Source of the DNA: Chromobacterium haemolyticum DSM 19808 | Lineage (GTDB): Bacteria > Pseudomonadota > Gammaproteobacteria > Burkholderiales > Chromobacteriaceae | Reading direction: 5' to 3' | NCBI RefSeq assembly: GCF_000711885.1 | Contig: NZ_JONK01000014.1 | Coordinates: forward strand, 58,568-122,567 | DNA length: 64,000 bases | The notes under the pieces: model-generated | Databases searched by the model: none | Told to the model about the DNA's origin: nothing | Seen by the model: only the letters and a program-made list of their open reading frames with translations | In this document: positions 39,158 to 50,146 of the stretch, piece by piece | How the letters are laid out: each line of letters opens with the position of its first letter | How positions within the stretch are numbered: the stretch's first letter is position 1 | Translations under genes and position numbers: made by a program

Positions 39158-40564
39158 TCAAGGGTAGACGATGCGCAACAAATTAGTGGTGCCCGGCGTG
39201 CCAAACGGCACCCCGGCGATGATCACCATGGGTTTCCCTTGTTCCGCCAGGCCCAACTTGGTGGCGGCGAAGGTGGTTTTCACCACCATGTCTTCCAGGT
39301 TTTCCGCGTCCGGGCCGTTATAAGCCACGACTCCCCAGACCAGGGTCAGCCGGCGCGCGGTGTCCAGCCGAGGAGAAAGGCCGAGAATGGGCGTGTGCGG
39401 GCGCTCGCGCGCCAGCCGCAGGCAGGTGGAGCCGCTGGTGGTGAAGGCGGCGGATACGGTGACCGGCAGCAACGAGCCCACCTTGCGCACACAGGCGGCG
39501 ATGGCGTCCGCGCGATCCGGCGCGTCGGCGGCGCTGTAATCCAGCGCCATGACTCGGCGATAGTCCGGCGCGCCTTCCACGCGGCGGATGACCCGGTCCA
39601 TGATGCGCACCGCTTCCAGCGGGAACTGGCCGGCCGCGGTTTCAGCGGACAGCATCACGGCGTCGGCGCCTTCGTAAACCGCGGTGGCCACATCGTTGGC
39701 CTCGGCGCGGGTGGGCGTGGGCGCGGTGATCATCGATTCCAGCATTTGGGTGGCGACGATGACCGGACGGCCCAGGTGACGGCATTGGTGAACGATGCGG
39801 CGTTGCACCACCGGCACGTCTTCCGGCGGCAACTCCACGCCCAGGTCGCCGCGCGCCACCATGACCGCGTCGGCCAGTTCGGTGATGGCGTCCAGTTCGT
39901 CCACCGCCGACGGTTTTTCGATCTTGACCACGATGCCCAGCTTCCGGCCTACCAGTTCGCGTAGTTCGCGCACGTCGTTGGCGGTTTGCACAAAGGACAG
40001 CGCCAGCCAGTCCGCGCCTTCCTTCAGAGCGAACTCGGCGTCCACCCGGTCTTTATCGGTGATGGCGGACAGCGGCAGTATGGTTTGCGGCAGGTTGAAG
40101 CCTTTGCGGCTGGACAACTCTCCGCCCACTTCCACCCGGGTGGCGATGCGGCGTTCTTCCACCTGTTCCACGTGAAACGCCAGTTTGCCGTCGTTGACCA
40201 GAATACGGTGGCCGGGCTTGAGCGCGGCGAAGGCTTCCGGGTGAGGCAAGCTGGCGCGTTGCGCGTCGCCGTCCACCTCGTCCAGCACGAAGTCGAACTT
40301 GTCGCCGGTGTTCACGGTAACCGGCGAGGCGAACTGGCCGATGCGCAGCTTGGGTCCCTGCAGATCCACCAGCACGCCCAGCGGGCGGCCGACCACGGCT
40401 TCGGCGGCGCGGATGGAAGCCAGGCGCGCGCGGTGGTCGTCGTGATTGCCGTGGCTCATATTGAGGCGGAACACGTTAACGCCGGAGCGGGCCAGTTCCA
40501 AGATGATTTCGGGTGTGCTGGAAGCCGGGCCCAGCGTGGCGAGGATTTTGGTGTTGCGAAGCAT
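39158..40564 (-). CDS. pyk: Pyruvate kinase
   Basis: Glycolytic enzyme converting phosphoenolpyruvate and ADP to pyruvate and ATP. The product has 468 residues. N-terminal KILATLGPASSTPEIILELA and NVFRLNMSHGNHDDHR are the family start; DLQGPKLRIGQF follows. The signature with catalytic Lys and metal ligands reads GIVVKIEKPSAVDELDAI and MVARGDLGVELPPE, with VATQMLESM next. The C-terminal regulatory domain has FTTSGSTCLRLARERP. A parS-like site lies in the coding sequence (40164-40179). It is divergent from the glp genes, which feed lower glycolysis. Confidence 0.96.
   Translation of the reverse strand: MLRNTKILATLGPASSTPEIILELARSGVNVFRLNMSHGNHDDHRARLASIRAAEAVVGRPLGVLVDLQGPKLRIGQFASPVTVNTGDKFDFVLDEVDGDAQRASLPHPEAFAALKPGHRILVNDGKLAFHVEQVEERRIATRVEVGGELSSRKGFNLPQTILPLSAITDKDRVDAEFALKEGADWLALSFVQTANDVRELRELVGRKLGIVVKIEKPSAVDELDAITELADAVMVARGDLGVELPPEDVPVVQRRIVHQCRHLGRPVIVATQMLESMITAPTPTRAEANDVATAVYEGADAVMLSAETAAGQFPLEAVRIMDRVIRRVEGAPDYRRVMALDYSAADAPDRADAIAACVRKVGSLLPVTVSAAFTTSGSTCLRLARERPHTPILGLSPRLDTARRLTLVWGVVAYNGPDAENLEDMVVKTTFAATKLGLAEQGKPMVIIAGVPFGTPGTTNLLRIVYP
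40164..40179. other. Weak parS-like site inside pyk
   Basis: TGTTCCACGTGAAACG matches the parS consensus at 14 of 16 positions. It is weaker than the sites at 30799 and 62505. Confidence 0.5.
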
Positions 40565-41295
40565 GACAGTCCTTTATGCCCGATCCAGCCGCGGCGTTGC
40601 GCGCGGCCGGACATGGCGGTGTTGTTTTGCCAATCACATCCGTGTGTCTGTCCATCCAGGCTGCGCCGCGCTTGATGGAACTGTCTGTCATGCTGCCACA
40701 GTCAGACTGTAGCGGCTTGACTACGTAAAGCCGGCGGGACGGAGGGCCGGAAAATGAGCGGCCTTTGTGCGAATCTCGCCACTCGGCTGGGAAAAATGTT
40801 CGTTTTTGCGCGTTTTTCCCTCCTCGGCGGCAAACAAGCCAAGCCACCGAAAAGCTGGCCCCGGGTGGATCCTGGGACCAGAGCATGGTTATTTTATCTC
40901 CAGATAAAGACAAAAACTTTGTTGCAACACAGAGTCAGTGGAGAATGACGCGGGTCAATGCGCTGCAGCATAGGGCTTTTACTCGATAACTTACTGAAAC
41001 AGCACTATTTGTAGTGAGACGCTACAGCCGCTAAACCCTTGTCTTTATTGCCCTGCAGCATGAATTGGGACGGCATGGAAAGTCGCCATATTAAGATTTT
41101 TTTACGAAGAACGATTGACAAGCTTTTGCCGGGGCCTAGAATGGCTCGAAAATAAAACGAACGTCATAAGTACAAAAAGAAACATTATCAATAACTTGAG
41201 CGATGGAGCACGGTCCGCAACAGGTATCCGTCGCCGCATGCAACGAACGAACATTCAGACATTAGGCCGCCCACCGGCTGAACAGGAGAAACCCC
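40565..41295. promoter_or_regulatory. 730-base regulatory gap between pyk and glpK
   Basis: No gene seen. Candidate GlpR-type half-sites (ATGTTCG / CGAACAT) are AATGTTCGTTTTT near 40796 and CGAACGAACATTC near 41242, close to glpK. AAAACGAACGTCAT is near 41153. A stretch TTTTTTACGAAGAACGATTGACA lies near 41098-41120. None forms a full palindrome, so the assignment is tentative. Confidence 0.4.
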
Positions 41296-42801
<1,506 letters not shown>

Positions 42802-42886
42802 GCGGCGCGGGTTTCGCGCGCTGACTGGGCAAGCCCGCCGCCAAAGAGCGGCGGGTGGACGCACTCCTTATCCGGAAGAAACAATC

Positions 42887-43588
42887 ATGAATCCTTTAAT
42901 GGGCGAATTCATCGGCACCGCCTTGCTGGTGCTGCTGGGCAACGGTGTGGTGGCCAATGTGCTGCTGAAAAACACCAAGGGCCACAATAGCGGCCTCATC
43001 GTCATCGCCTTTGGTTGGGCGATGGCGGTCTTCGTCGGCGTGTTCAGCGTGGCGGCGATCAGCGGCGCCCACCTGAACCCGGCGGTATCGGTGGCGCTGG
43101 CGGTGGCGGGCAAGTTCTCGTGGGCCAAGGTGCCGGGCTATGTGCTGGCGCAGATGCTGGGCGGCATGACTGGCGCCGGCCTGATGTGGCTGATCTACCG
43201 CAAGCACTTTGACAGCACCGATTGCGCCGACACCAAGCTGGCCACTTTCTGCACCGGCCCCGCCATCCGCAGCCTGCCGGGCAACCTGGTGTCCGAGATT
43301 GTCGCCACCTTTGTGCTGGTGTTCGCCATCCTCAGCATGGTGGCGCCCAAGATGTCGCTGGGCGCCATCGACGCGCTGCCGGTGGCCCTGCTGGTGTTGG
43401 GCATCGGCGTGTCGCTGGGCGGCACCACCGGCTACGCGATGAGCCCGGCCCGCGATTTGGCGCCGCGCATCATGCACGCCATTTTGCCGATCCCCGGCAA
43501 GCGCGACAGCGACTGGGGCTATGCCTGGGTGCCGGTGGTCGGCTCCCTGATCGGCGGCGCGCTGGCGGCCTTGGCTTATACCTTGTGA
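42887..43588 (+). CDS. glpF: Glycerol uptake facilitator (aquaglyceroporin)
   Basis: Inner-membrane MIP channel of 233 residues, six membrane helices and two half-helices. The first pore motif is intact (GAHLNPAVSVALAV, about 62-75). The second reads GYAMSPARDLAPR (about 183-195), with Ser in place of the usual Asn of NPA; the Arg of the selectivity filter is kept. KRDSDWGYAWVPVVG is typical of GlpF. It lies 85 bases after glpK behind a GC hairpin (CCCGCCGC / GCGGCGGG) without a T-run, which may tune transcript ratio. A stem-loop follows before glpT. Confidence 0.95.
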   Translation: MNPLMGEFIGTALLVLLGNGVVANVLLKNTKGHNSGLIVIAFGWAMAVFVGVFSVAAISGAHLNPAVSVALAVAGKFSWAKVPGYVLAQMLGGMTGAGLMWLIYRKHFDSTDCADTKLATFCTGPAIRSLPGNLVSEIVATFVLVFAILSMVAPKMSLGAIDALPVALLVLGIGVSLGGTTGYAMSPARDLAPRIMHAILPIPGKRDSDWGYAWVPVVGSLIGGALAALAYTL

Positions 43589-43593
43589 TACCT

Positions 43594-43651
43594 GGCCGGT
43601 TCTATGAGACCGGCCGCAGTTTTCGCGCGGCGGCGTTTTGGCCGCCGCGCT
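43594..43651 (+). terminator. Hairpins between glpF and glpT
   Basis: GGCCGGT and ACCGGCC around TCTATGAG at about 43593-43614, then GCAGTTTTCGC. A second stem, GCGCGGCGGC / GCCGCCGCGC, lies around 43626-43651. The first may partially terminate transcription after glpF. Confidence 0.45.
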
Positions 43652-43712
43652 TGTAATCCGGAGCCGGCGCAGATCGGACCGTAGTTGCCACACTAAAAAA
43701 TGAGGTGTTCCC

Positions 43713-45059
43713 ATGATCAGCATGTTCCGTCCGGCGGCGCATCAGCCGCTATTGCCCTCCTCTGAGCAAGATAGTTTGTATCGAAGACTGCGCTGGCAGA
43801 TCTTCCTCGGCATTTTCATCGGCTACGCCGGTTATTACCTTGTTCGCAAGAACTTCTCGCTGGCCATGCCCTACCTGGTGGAGCAAGGCTATTCGCGCGG
43901 CGATCTGGGCTTTGCCATGTCCGGCGTCGCCATCGCCTACGGCATTTCCAAATTCCTGATGGGCGCGGTGTCGGACCGTTCCAATCCCCGCGTCTTTCTC
44001 AGCGTCGGCTTGATCCTGTCCGCCGCGGTCTTCCTGCTGATGGGCTTTGTGCCTTGGGCCACCTCCAGCGTCGGCATCATGTTCGTGTTGCTGTTCCTCA
44101 ACGGCTGGTTCCAGGGCATGGGCTGGCCGGCCAGCGGCCGCACCATGGTGCACTGGTGGTCGCAGAAGGAGCGCGGCGGCATCGTGTCGATCTGGAACTG
44201 CGCCCATAACGTGGGCGGCGGCCTGATCGGCCCCTTGTTCATCCTGGGCATGGGCTGGTTCAACGACTGGCGCGCGGCTTTCTACGTGCCGGCCGCCGCC
44301 GCCATCGGCGTGGCTATCTTTGCCTTCCTGACCATGCGCGACACCCCGCAGTCTTGCGGCCTGCCGCCGGTAGAGGCCTATAAAAACGACTACCCGGAAG
44401 ACTACAACGCCAGCCATGAGCAGGAACTGAGCGCTCGCGACATCTTCAAGAAATACATCCTGCCCAACAAGCTGTTGTGGTACATCGCCTTCGCCAACGT
44501 CTTCATCTACCTGCTGCGCTACGGCGTGCTGGATTGGGCCCCCACCTATCTGAAAGAGGTCAAGCACTTCTCGGTGGATAAATCGTCGTGGGCTTACTTC
44601 CTGTACGAGTGGGCCGGCATTCCCGGCACCCTGTTGTGCGGCTGGATGTCCGACAAGCTGTTCAAGGGCAATCGCGGCGCCACCGGCATGCTGTTCATGG
44701 CCCTGGTGACCGTGGCCACCGTGGTGTACTGGCTGAACCCGGCCGGCAACCCCACCGTGGACATGCTGGCGCTGATCGCCATCGGCTTCCTGATCTACGG
44801 CCCGGTGATGCTGGTGGGGCTGCATGCGCTGGAACTGGCGCCGAAGAAAGCCGCCGGCACCGCCGCCGGCTTCACCGGCCTGTTCGGCTACCTGGGCGGC
44901 TCGGTGGCCGCCAACGCGGTGGTGGGCTATACCGTCGATCATTTCGGTTGGGACGGCGGCTTCATGCTGATGGTGGGTTCTTGCATCGTCGCCATCGTGC
45001 TGTTGGCGCTGACCACCTGGCACGGGCGGGGGCAGGACGCCGCCTTGAACCGGGCATAG
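43713..45059 (+). CDS. glpT: Glycerol-3-phosphate transporter
   Basis: Major-facilitator antiporter (organophosphate:phosphate family) of 448 residues with about 12 membrane segments. The family-specific sequence [20 protein letters not shown] (about 37-56) includes the substrate-binding Arg; [14 protein letters not shown] and [14 protein letters not shown] follow. It exchanges external glycerol 3-phosphate for internal phosphate. GAGG precedes the ATG. A good terminator lies after it, so glpD probably has its own promoter. Confidence 0.95.
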   Translation: MISMFRPAAHQPLLPSSEQDSLYRRLRWQIFLGIFIGYAGYYLVRKNFSLAMPYLVEQGYSRGDLGFAMSGVAIAYGISKFLMGAVSDRSNPRVFLSVGLILSAAVFLLMGFVPWATSSVGIMFVLLFLNGWFQGMGWPASGRTMVHWWSQKERGGIVSIWNCAHNVGGGLIGPLFILGMGWFNDWRAAFYVPAAAAIGVAIFAFLTMRDTPQSCGLPPVEAYKNDYPEDYNASHEQELSARDIFKKYILPNKLLWYIAFANVFIYLLRYGVLDWAPTYLKEVKHFSVDKSSWAYFLYEWAGIPGTLLCGWMSDKLFKGNRGATGMLFMALVTVATVVYWLNPAGNPTVDMLALIAIGFLIYGPVMLVGLHALELAPKKAAGTAAGFTGLFGYLGGSVAANAVVGYTVDHFGWDGGFMLMVGSCIVAIVLLALTTWHGRGQDAALNRA

Positions 45060-45094
45060 ATCCCGCAGGGCCCGGCGCTGCCGGGCGCTTTACG

Positions 45095-45127
45095 AGGCGG
45101 CGACTCTGGTTGCCGCCTATTTTTTTG
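45095..45127 (+). terminator. Rho-independent terminator after glpT
   Basis: AGGCGGC (45095-45101), 10-base loop, GCCGCCT (45112-45118), then ATTTTTTTG. Confidence 0.85.
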
Positions 45128-45284
45128 CGTATTTCCGCGTTTAGACGGAAAAATAGACAAAATCGCGTTCTAATCACATTAAAACGAAAGCAAAATGTTG
45201 TATTTTTGTTCGTTTATAATTATTCTGGGTAGGATAGCATCGCTGGGGCGCTGACGCGCGCCCGCGAGGGAATAACGGCGCTAA
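45128..45284 (+). promoter_or_regulatory. AT-rich promoter region upstream of glpD
   Basis: Contains AAAATGTTGTATTTTTGTTCG (45190-45212 area) and TTTATAATTATTC. The TGTTCG is a GlpR-like half-site and TATAAT a likely -10 element. A repeat copy is inserted between this region and the glpD start, so transcripts from here would include the repeat in their leader. Confidence 0.45.
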
Positions 45285-45427
45285 GAGCCTGTTCAAAGTC
45301 TTGTTGGAAAGAGCGGGACAAGGCGAAAACCCCAGAGAAAGCGGAATGTACATACGGTACATGAGCATTTCGAAGGGGTACTCACCGTGTAACGCCCCAC
45401 GACGCGCAGCAGACTTTGAACAGGTTC
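45285..45427. repeat. Intergenic repeat, copy G (full length), in the glpD leader
   Basis: 143-bp copy, same orientation as copies C and D. Ends GAGCCTGTTCAAAGTCT and (complement) GAACCTGTTCAAAGTCT are 16 of 17 identical, flanked by TAA on both sides (45282-45284 and 45428-45430). It sits 34 bases before the glpD start. Confidence 0.88.
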
Positions 45428-45461
45428 TAAGCAGGCCCTTCGGAAGAAAGAGGTAGGGAAA

Positions 45462-46979
45462 ATGGCAGTGGAGATTTACGACCTGATGGTGATCGGCGGC
45501 GGCATCAACGGTGCCGGCATCGCGCGCGACGCGGCCGGACGCGGCCTATCGGTGATGCTGTGCGAAAAGGACGATCTGGCCGCGCACACCTCCTCCGCCA
45601 GCACCAAGCTGATTCACGGCGGCCTGCGCTATCTCGAATACTATGAATTCGGCCTGGTGCGCAAAGCGCTGCAAGAGCGCGAAGTGCTGCTCAAGGCCGC
45701 GCCGCACATCATCTGGCCGCTGCGCTTCGTGATGCCGCACGACAAGAACCAGCGCCCGGAATGGATGATACGCTGCGGCCTGTTTCTCTACGATCACCTA
45801 GCGCGCCGCGAAGTGCTGCCCGGCTCCGAAACCGTCAGCTTCGCCAGCCACCCGGCCGGCCGGCCGATCAAGCCGGCGTTCAAGCGCGGTTTCGTCTACT
45901 CCGACGGCTGGGTGCAGGATGCGCGGCTGGTGGTGCTCAACGCCAAGGACGCCGCCGAACGCGGCGCGCGCGTGTTGACGCGCACCGCCTGCATCGGCGC
46001 CCGCCGCGACGGCGAACACTGGCTGTGCGAGCTGCAGGCCGAAGACGGCAGCCGCAGCCAGGTGCGTGCCCGCGCACTGGTCAACGCCGCCGGTCCGTGG
46101 GTGGAAAGCCTGATCAAGGACACGCTGGCGCTGCCGTCCAGCAAGTCCATCCGTCTGGTCAAGGGCAGTCACATCGTGGTCAAGAAATTGTTCGACCACC
46201 CCTATGCCTATATCTTCCAGAATCCGGACAAGCGCATCATCTTCGCGATTCCCTACGAGCAGGATTTCACCCTGATCGGCACCACCGACGTGGAATACCG
46301 CGGCGACCCGGCCAAGGTGGCGATAGACGATCAGGAAGTGGCCTATCTGTGTCAGATGAGCAACCGTTACTTCCAGACCCAAATCAGCCCGGCCGACGTG
46401 TTGTCCACCTACTCAGGCGTGCGCCCGCTGCTGGACGACGAGGCCAGCAACGCCGCCAGCGTCACCCGCGATTACTCGCTGGAAATGGACCTGAACGGCA
46501 CGCCGCTGTTGTCGGTGTTCGGCGGCAAGATCACCACCTTCCGCAAACTGGCGGAAGAAGCGGTGGACAAACTGGCGCCGCTGCTGGGCAACAGCAAGGC
46601 CACCTGGACCGCCGACGCGCCGCTGCCGGGCGGCGACATGCCGGGCGCGGACTTCGAGCGTTTTCTGCTAAGCCTGCGTCAGCAGTACCCGTGGCTGCCG
46701 GAAGCGCTGGCGCGGCGTTGGGCGCGCGCCTACGGCACTCGCGTGGCCAGGCTGATCGGCGAGGCCGCCGGCCTGGAGCAACTGGGCGCGGAGCTGCTGC
46801 CCGGTTTGTACGAAGCCGAGCTGCGCTACCTGGCGGACGAAGAATGGGCGACGCGCAGCGAGGACATCCTGTGGCGCCGTTCCAAGCTCAAGCTGCACCT
46901 GCCGGCGCACGCCGCCGAGGTGATCGACGCCTGGTTGCAGGGCCAGAGCGCCACGCGGGAACAACGGCTGACCGCCTGA
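45462..46979 (+). CDS. glpD: Aerobic glycerol-3-phosphate dehydrogenase
   Basis: FAD-dependent, membrane-associated enzyme that oxidises glycerol 3-phosphate to dihydroxyacetone phosphate and passes electrons to quinone. The product has 505 residues. The FAD motif is DLMVIGGGINGAGIARDAAG (about 6-25). STKLIHGGLRYLEYYEFGLV and SVFGGKITTFRKLAEEAVDK are characteristic. AGAGGTAGGG precedes the ATG. It completes the glp pathway with glpK, glpF and glpT. The leader contains repeat copy G. Confidence 0.97.
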   Translation: MAVEIYDLMVIGGGINGAGIARDAAGRGLSVMLCEKDDLAAHTSSASTKLIHGGLRYLEYYEFGLVRKALQEREVLLKAAPHIIWPLRFVMPHDKNQRPEWMIRCGLFLYDHLARREVLPGSETVSFASHPAGRPIKPAFKRGFVYSDGWVQDARLVVLNAKDAAERGARVLTRTACIGARRDGEHWLCELQAEDGSRSQVRARALVNAAGPWVESLIKDTLALPSSKSIRLVKGSHIVVKKLFDHPYAYIFQNPDKRIIFAIPYEQDFTLIGTTDVEYRGDPAKVAIDDQEVAYLCQMSNRYFQTQISPADVLSTYSGVRPLLDDEASNAASVTRDYSLEMDLNGTPLLSVFGGKITTFRKLAEEAVDKLAPLLGNSKATWTADAPLPGGDMPGADFERFLLSLRQQYPWLPEALARRWARAYGTRVARLIGEAAGLEQLGAELLPGLYEAELRYLADEEWATRSEDILWRRSKLKLHLPAHAAEVIDAWLQGQSATREQRLTA

Positions 46980-47375
46980 GCGACAATGAAGCCGAAGCGG
47001 CATTCGCCGTGTAAGGTTCCGCGACGTGAACAGGTTCTGAAGTAGAAGCCCGGCGATGCCGGGCTTTGTCGTTTCTGCGTCTTGCGCCGGGCAAGACGGT
47101 GTCAGGACGGCTCGTATCTCCAAGCGCAAATGTATAGACAATAATCCCGCTGTCCGTGTAGGCTTTTCCGCCCAGTCCCTTTGTTTGGCTTTCAACAAGC
47201 GGAAGGGCTCCCACAAAAGCTCCGCTCGCTGTGCAAGCAAGTTCGGCCAAAAGTCGAACCATAAAAAAAACCTCATTGCACCCGGTCTGTTCAGCGTCTG
47301 ATGGAATACGGCGATAGCCAGTCCAGTTGGCGACTGAATTCCGGAATCATCCGATTCAGCCTCCCGGAGAAGCAC
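46980..47375. other. Gap with repeat fragment and glpD terminator
   Basis: A decayed right end of the repeat family is visible around 47003-47039 (GCCGTGTAAGG then GAACAGGTTCTGA). A terminator stem AGCCCGGC (47047-47054) / GCCGGGCT (47058-47065) with TTG after it serves glpD. The rest (47066-47375) is the upstream region of the citrate transporter; no gene seen. Confidence 0.6.
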
Positions 47376-48677
47376 ATGCTTACTTTTGCTGGCCTTGCCA
47401 TCATCGTCATGGTGGTGTCCCTGTTGATCCTGCGCAAGCTTGCGCCTGTTGTCTGTCTCACCTTGATTCCCTTTATCGGCGCGCTGCTGGCCGGTTTCGG
47501 ATTCGCCGATATCGGCAAGTTCTATAGCGCTGGCCTGAACTCCGTCATCCAAGTGGCGACCATGTTCATCTTTGCCATTACCTTCTTTGGCGTGATGCAG
47601 GACACAGGAGTGTTTCGTCCCATCGTCAACGGCATGGTGGGGATTTCCAGAGGCAATGTCGTTACCGTGGCGGTGTGCACGGCGGTGGTGGGCATGCTGG
47701 CGCATCTGGACGGCGTGGGCGCCACCACCTTTTTGCTGACGGTGCCCACGCTGCTGCCCCTGTACCGGCGCTTGGGCATGAATCCCTATTTGATGATGCT
47801 GCTGTTGGCGTTGGGCGCGGGCATCCTCAACATGATGCCGTGGGCCGGCCCGCTGGGACGCGCGGCGGCGGTGACCGATCTGGATCCGGCCGCGCTATGG
47901 CAGCCTTTGATTCCCTTGCAGTTGATCGGCGCGGGTTTGCTGGTGGTGCTTGCGGCGGTGCTGGGCGTATTCGAGGCCAGACGGTTGCGCAAGCAAGGCC
48001 CCTTGCAGGCGACGGACGATGCGGAGCCGCTGGAAGATCTCAATGACAAGCAGCCGCTGCCCAAACTGTTTTTCGTCAATATGGCTCTGTTTTTGGGGGT
48101 GATAGGCACTCTGATTTCCGGCATTCTGCCGTCCGGTTATATCTTCATGATTGGCCTGGGAATCGCCTTGGTCATTAATTATCCGGACGTGGATGAACAG
48201 TTGGAGCGCATTCGCGCGCATGCTCCAAACGCCCTGCTGATGGGAGCCATCATCCTGGCCGCCGGCTCATTTCTGGGCGTTCTCAACGGCAGCGGCATGC
48301 TCAAGGCGATCGCGGCGGATCTGGTGCGGGTTTTGCCAAGCGAGGCGACGCCCTACCTGCACTTGATCCTGGGCGTGTTTGGTCTACCGCTGGATCTGGT
48401 GTTGAGCACGGACGCTTATTACTTTGCTTTGCTGCCGGTGATCCTGGAAATTGTGTCCGCTTATGGAGTGGAAACCACATCGGCCATTTACGCGCTGCAA
48501 ATCGGCAATGTGATTGGCACTTTCGTCAGTCCCTTTTCCCCTGCGTTGTGGCTGGGACTGGGTTTGGCCGGCTTGGACATGGGGAGGCACATTCGCTATT
48601 CCCTGCTTCCGATGTGGGCCTTCTCGCTGGTTTTGCTTGGGGTGGCCGTTGGGCTTGGGCTGATCAAGATAGGCTGA
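47376..48677 (+). CDS. CitMHS-family citrate/proton symporter
   Basis: Inner-membrane transporter of 433 residues with about 12 hydrophobic segments. It imports citrate, usually as a divalent-metal complex, in symport with protons. Family features seen are ATMFIFAITFFGVMQDTGVF, HLDGVGATTFLLTVPTLLPL, and the late segment LPLDLVLSTDAYYFALLPVI followed by ALQIGNVIGTFVSPFSPALW. ATG 47376 has GGAGAAG upstream; an in-frame start at 47301 would add a polar tail. No citrate two-component genes are adjacent. Confidence 0.9.
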   Translation: MLTFAGLAIIVMVVSLLILRKLAPVVCLTLIPFIGALLAGFGFADIGKFYSAGLNSVIQVATMFIFAITFFGVMQDTGVFRPIVNGMVGISRGNVVTVAVCTAVVGMLAHLDGVGATTFLLTVPTLLPLYRRLGMNPYLMMLLLALGAGILNMMPWAGPLGRAAAVTDLDPAALWQPLIPLQLIGAGLLVVLAAVLGVFEARRLRKQGPLQATDDAEPLEDLNDKQPLPKLFFVNMALFLGVIGTLISGILPSGYIFMIGLGIALVINYPDVDEQLERIRAHAPNALLMGAIILAAGSFLGVLNGSGMLKAIAADLVRVLPSEATPYLHLILGVFGLPLDLVLSTDAYYFALLPVILEIVSAYGVETTSAIYALQIGNVIGTFVSPFSPALWLGLGLAGLDMGRHIRYSLLPMWAFSLVLLGVAVGLGLIKIG

Positions 48678-48683
48678 TCCTCA

Positions 48684-48748
48684 GAGCCTGTTCACAGTCT
48701 CGCGAGCAAGGCCGTATCGCCGACGCGCAGCAGGTCGTAAACACGTTC
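48684..48748. repeat. Intergenic repeat, copy H (internal deletion, mixed ends)
   Basis: 65-bp copy lacking the middle. The left end GAGCCTGTTCACAGTCT is of the TTCAAAGTC type while the right end (complement) GAACGTGTTTACGACCT is of the TTTACGATC type, so it may be a recombinant. Flanks are TCA and TAA. A further weak relic is at about 48872-48920 (AAGCCTGTTTACG to GAACAGGCGCT). Confidence 0.7.
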
Positions 48749-48776
48749 TAAGGACGGCGCGCGGCGGCCGCTTTAT

Positions 48777-48800
48777 CCGGCGGCTCAGCCGCCGGTTTTG
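48777..48800 (+). terminator. Terminator downstream of the citrate transporter
   Basis: CCGGCGG (48777-48783), loop CTCAG, CCGCCGG (48789-48795), TTTTG. Confidence 0.65.
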
Positions 48801-48938
48801 TCTCGCGCGGGCCTTGGTCCGCAAAAGCTGTTACCTTATCCGCTCCACGCCTGAAGGCAAGGCACGCTGCAAAAGCCTGTTTACGCCCTTGAGCTTGCGT
48901 CAAGACCTGGAACAGGCGCTATGACAATGGGAGGCCTT

Positions 48939-49310
48939 ATGTCCGTAAAACGTCCATTTCGTCGCCATGACGCCGCCGGCCAGGCGGAGTCGGTCCAAGA
49001 ACCTTCCTTCGCCGTCTGCCTGCCGCCGCGCTTGCGTCTGTACTGTATGGCGGTGCCGGCCAACGCGAGCGATCAAGAGGCTTACCGGATGGGCCGCGAG
49101 TTTGCCGGCCATTACATTGCACACGTGGCGCACCATCCCTGCGCTGGGGAGGATTCCCTGCTGGCGCGCATGGCGGAGCATGCCGATTTCACCGCGGAAG
49201 GTCTGGAGGGCGAGTATTGGGCCGGTTTCTTCTCCCTGCTGGAAGAAGCGGTGCTTAGCGCCGCCGAGTGCCTGGACGCGGATGACAAGGCGGGCGGCTC
49301 CATTCATTGA
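48939..49310 (+). CDS. Hypothetical protein, 123 residues
   Basis: I do not recognise this protein. It is soluble, 123 residues long, has a basic N-terminus (MSVKRPFRRHDAAGQ), no signal peptide and an acidic C-terminal half (GLEGEYWAGFFSLLEEAVLS, ECLDADDKAGG). The His/Tyr-containing middle (MGREFAGHYIAHVAHHPCAG) could be a binding surface. ATG 48939 follows GGGAGG and is preferred to 48921. It is followed by a B3/B4-domain gene on the same strand at 158 bases. Confidence 0.65.
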   Translation: MSVKRPFRRHDAAGQAESVQEPSFAVCLPPRLRLYCMAVPANASDQEAYRMGREFAGHYIAHVAHHPCAGEDSLLARMAEHADFTAEGLEGEYWAGFFSLLEEAVLSAAECLDADDKAGGSIH

Positions 49311-49468
49311 GCCCGCGTCGATACCGGTGCGAACTGGCCCCATTTACGGGGCCTAGCGCATTGCCGTGTGGCGATTCAGTCGCGCTAATACCCCAGCAAA
49401 AAAACGCGTTTCCCCTTAGTCCGCGGGGGGCCTATGCTGACACGGATTCAACCGTGGAAAACCCGACG

Positions 49469-50146
49469 ATGCAGATTGCCCTGAGCCCCGCCTTATTGTC
49501 CCGCCTGCCGCAGATCCAGGTAAGTGGTTTGATCGCGCTGGATATCAACGCCGCCGCTTTGCCCGCGCGGCTGCCGACCTTGCCGGAGCCGGAACGCGAT
49601 CTGGACGAGTTGTTGCAAGCCTGGAAGCAGATGTACAAGGACTTGCCCGGCGACAAGAAAGCGCGCTGTTCGCTGGAATACCTGGTCAAGGCGGCGCAGA
49701 AGGACAAGCTGCGCAGCATCCTGCCGCTGGTGGACTTGTACAACCAGGCGTCCTTGCTGAGCCTGAGTCCGTTTGGCGGCGAGGACATCGTCAAGCTGGG
49801 CGGCGTATTGCAATTGGACCTGGCCGTCGGCGACGAGCCTTTTCTGCCGCTGGGAAGGGATCAAGCGGAGACGCCGCAGCCGGGCGAGGCGGTATGGCTG
49901 AACGGCGAACGACAGGTGGTGTGCCGTTGCCTGAACTGGCTGGAGTCGGACTTGTTCAAATTGGACGCCGGCAGCCGCGACGTGGTCTTCGTCAGCGAGC
50001 GGCCGGACGGCGGTTTTCCTTCCGGCGCGGCGGGCATGGACTGGCTGGCCGAGCAGCTGCGGCCGCATGCCGGGCAGCTGGTTCGTTTCGAGCTGGACGC
50101 GGCGCGGACTAGTTTTGAGCTGGCTGCTGTGGATAAAGTGGCGTAA
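49469..50146 (+). CDS. Free-standing B3/B4 (PheRS beta-type) domain protein
   Basis: Cytosolic protein of 225 residues resembling the B3/B4 editing domain of phenylalanyl-tRNA synthetase beta. Seen are VSGLIALDINAAALP, DLPGDKKARCSLEYLVKAAQ, LRSILPLVDLYNQASLLSL, GGEDIVKLGGVLQLDLA and VVCRCLNWLESDLFKL, in the order typical of stand-alone members. These are thought to hydrolyse or bind mis-acylated tRNA or amino-acid-like ligands; the substrate is unknown. The shorter start at 49469 was chosen because upstream sequence lacks family similarity. The last codons overlap the first DnaA box of the array at 50128. Confidence 0.85.
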   Translation: MQIALSPALLSRLPQIQVSGLIALDINAAALPARLPTLPEPERDLDELLQAWKQMYKDLPGDKKARCSLEYLVKAAQKDKLRSILPLVDLYNQASLLSLSPFGGEDIVKLGGVLQLDLAVGDEPFLPLGRDQAETPQPGEAVWLNGERQVVCRCLNWLESDLFKLDAGSRDVVFVSERPDGGFPSGAAGMDWLAEQLRPHAGQLVRFELDAARTSFELAAVDKVA

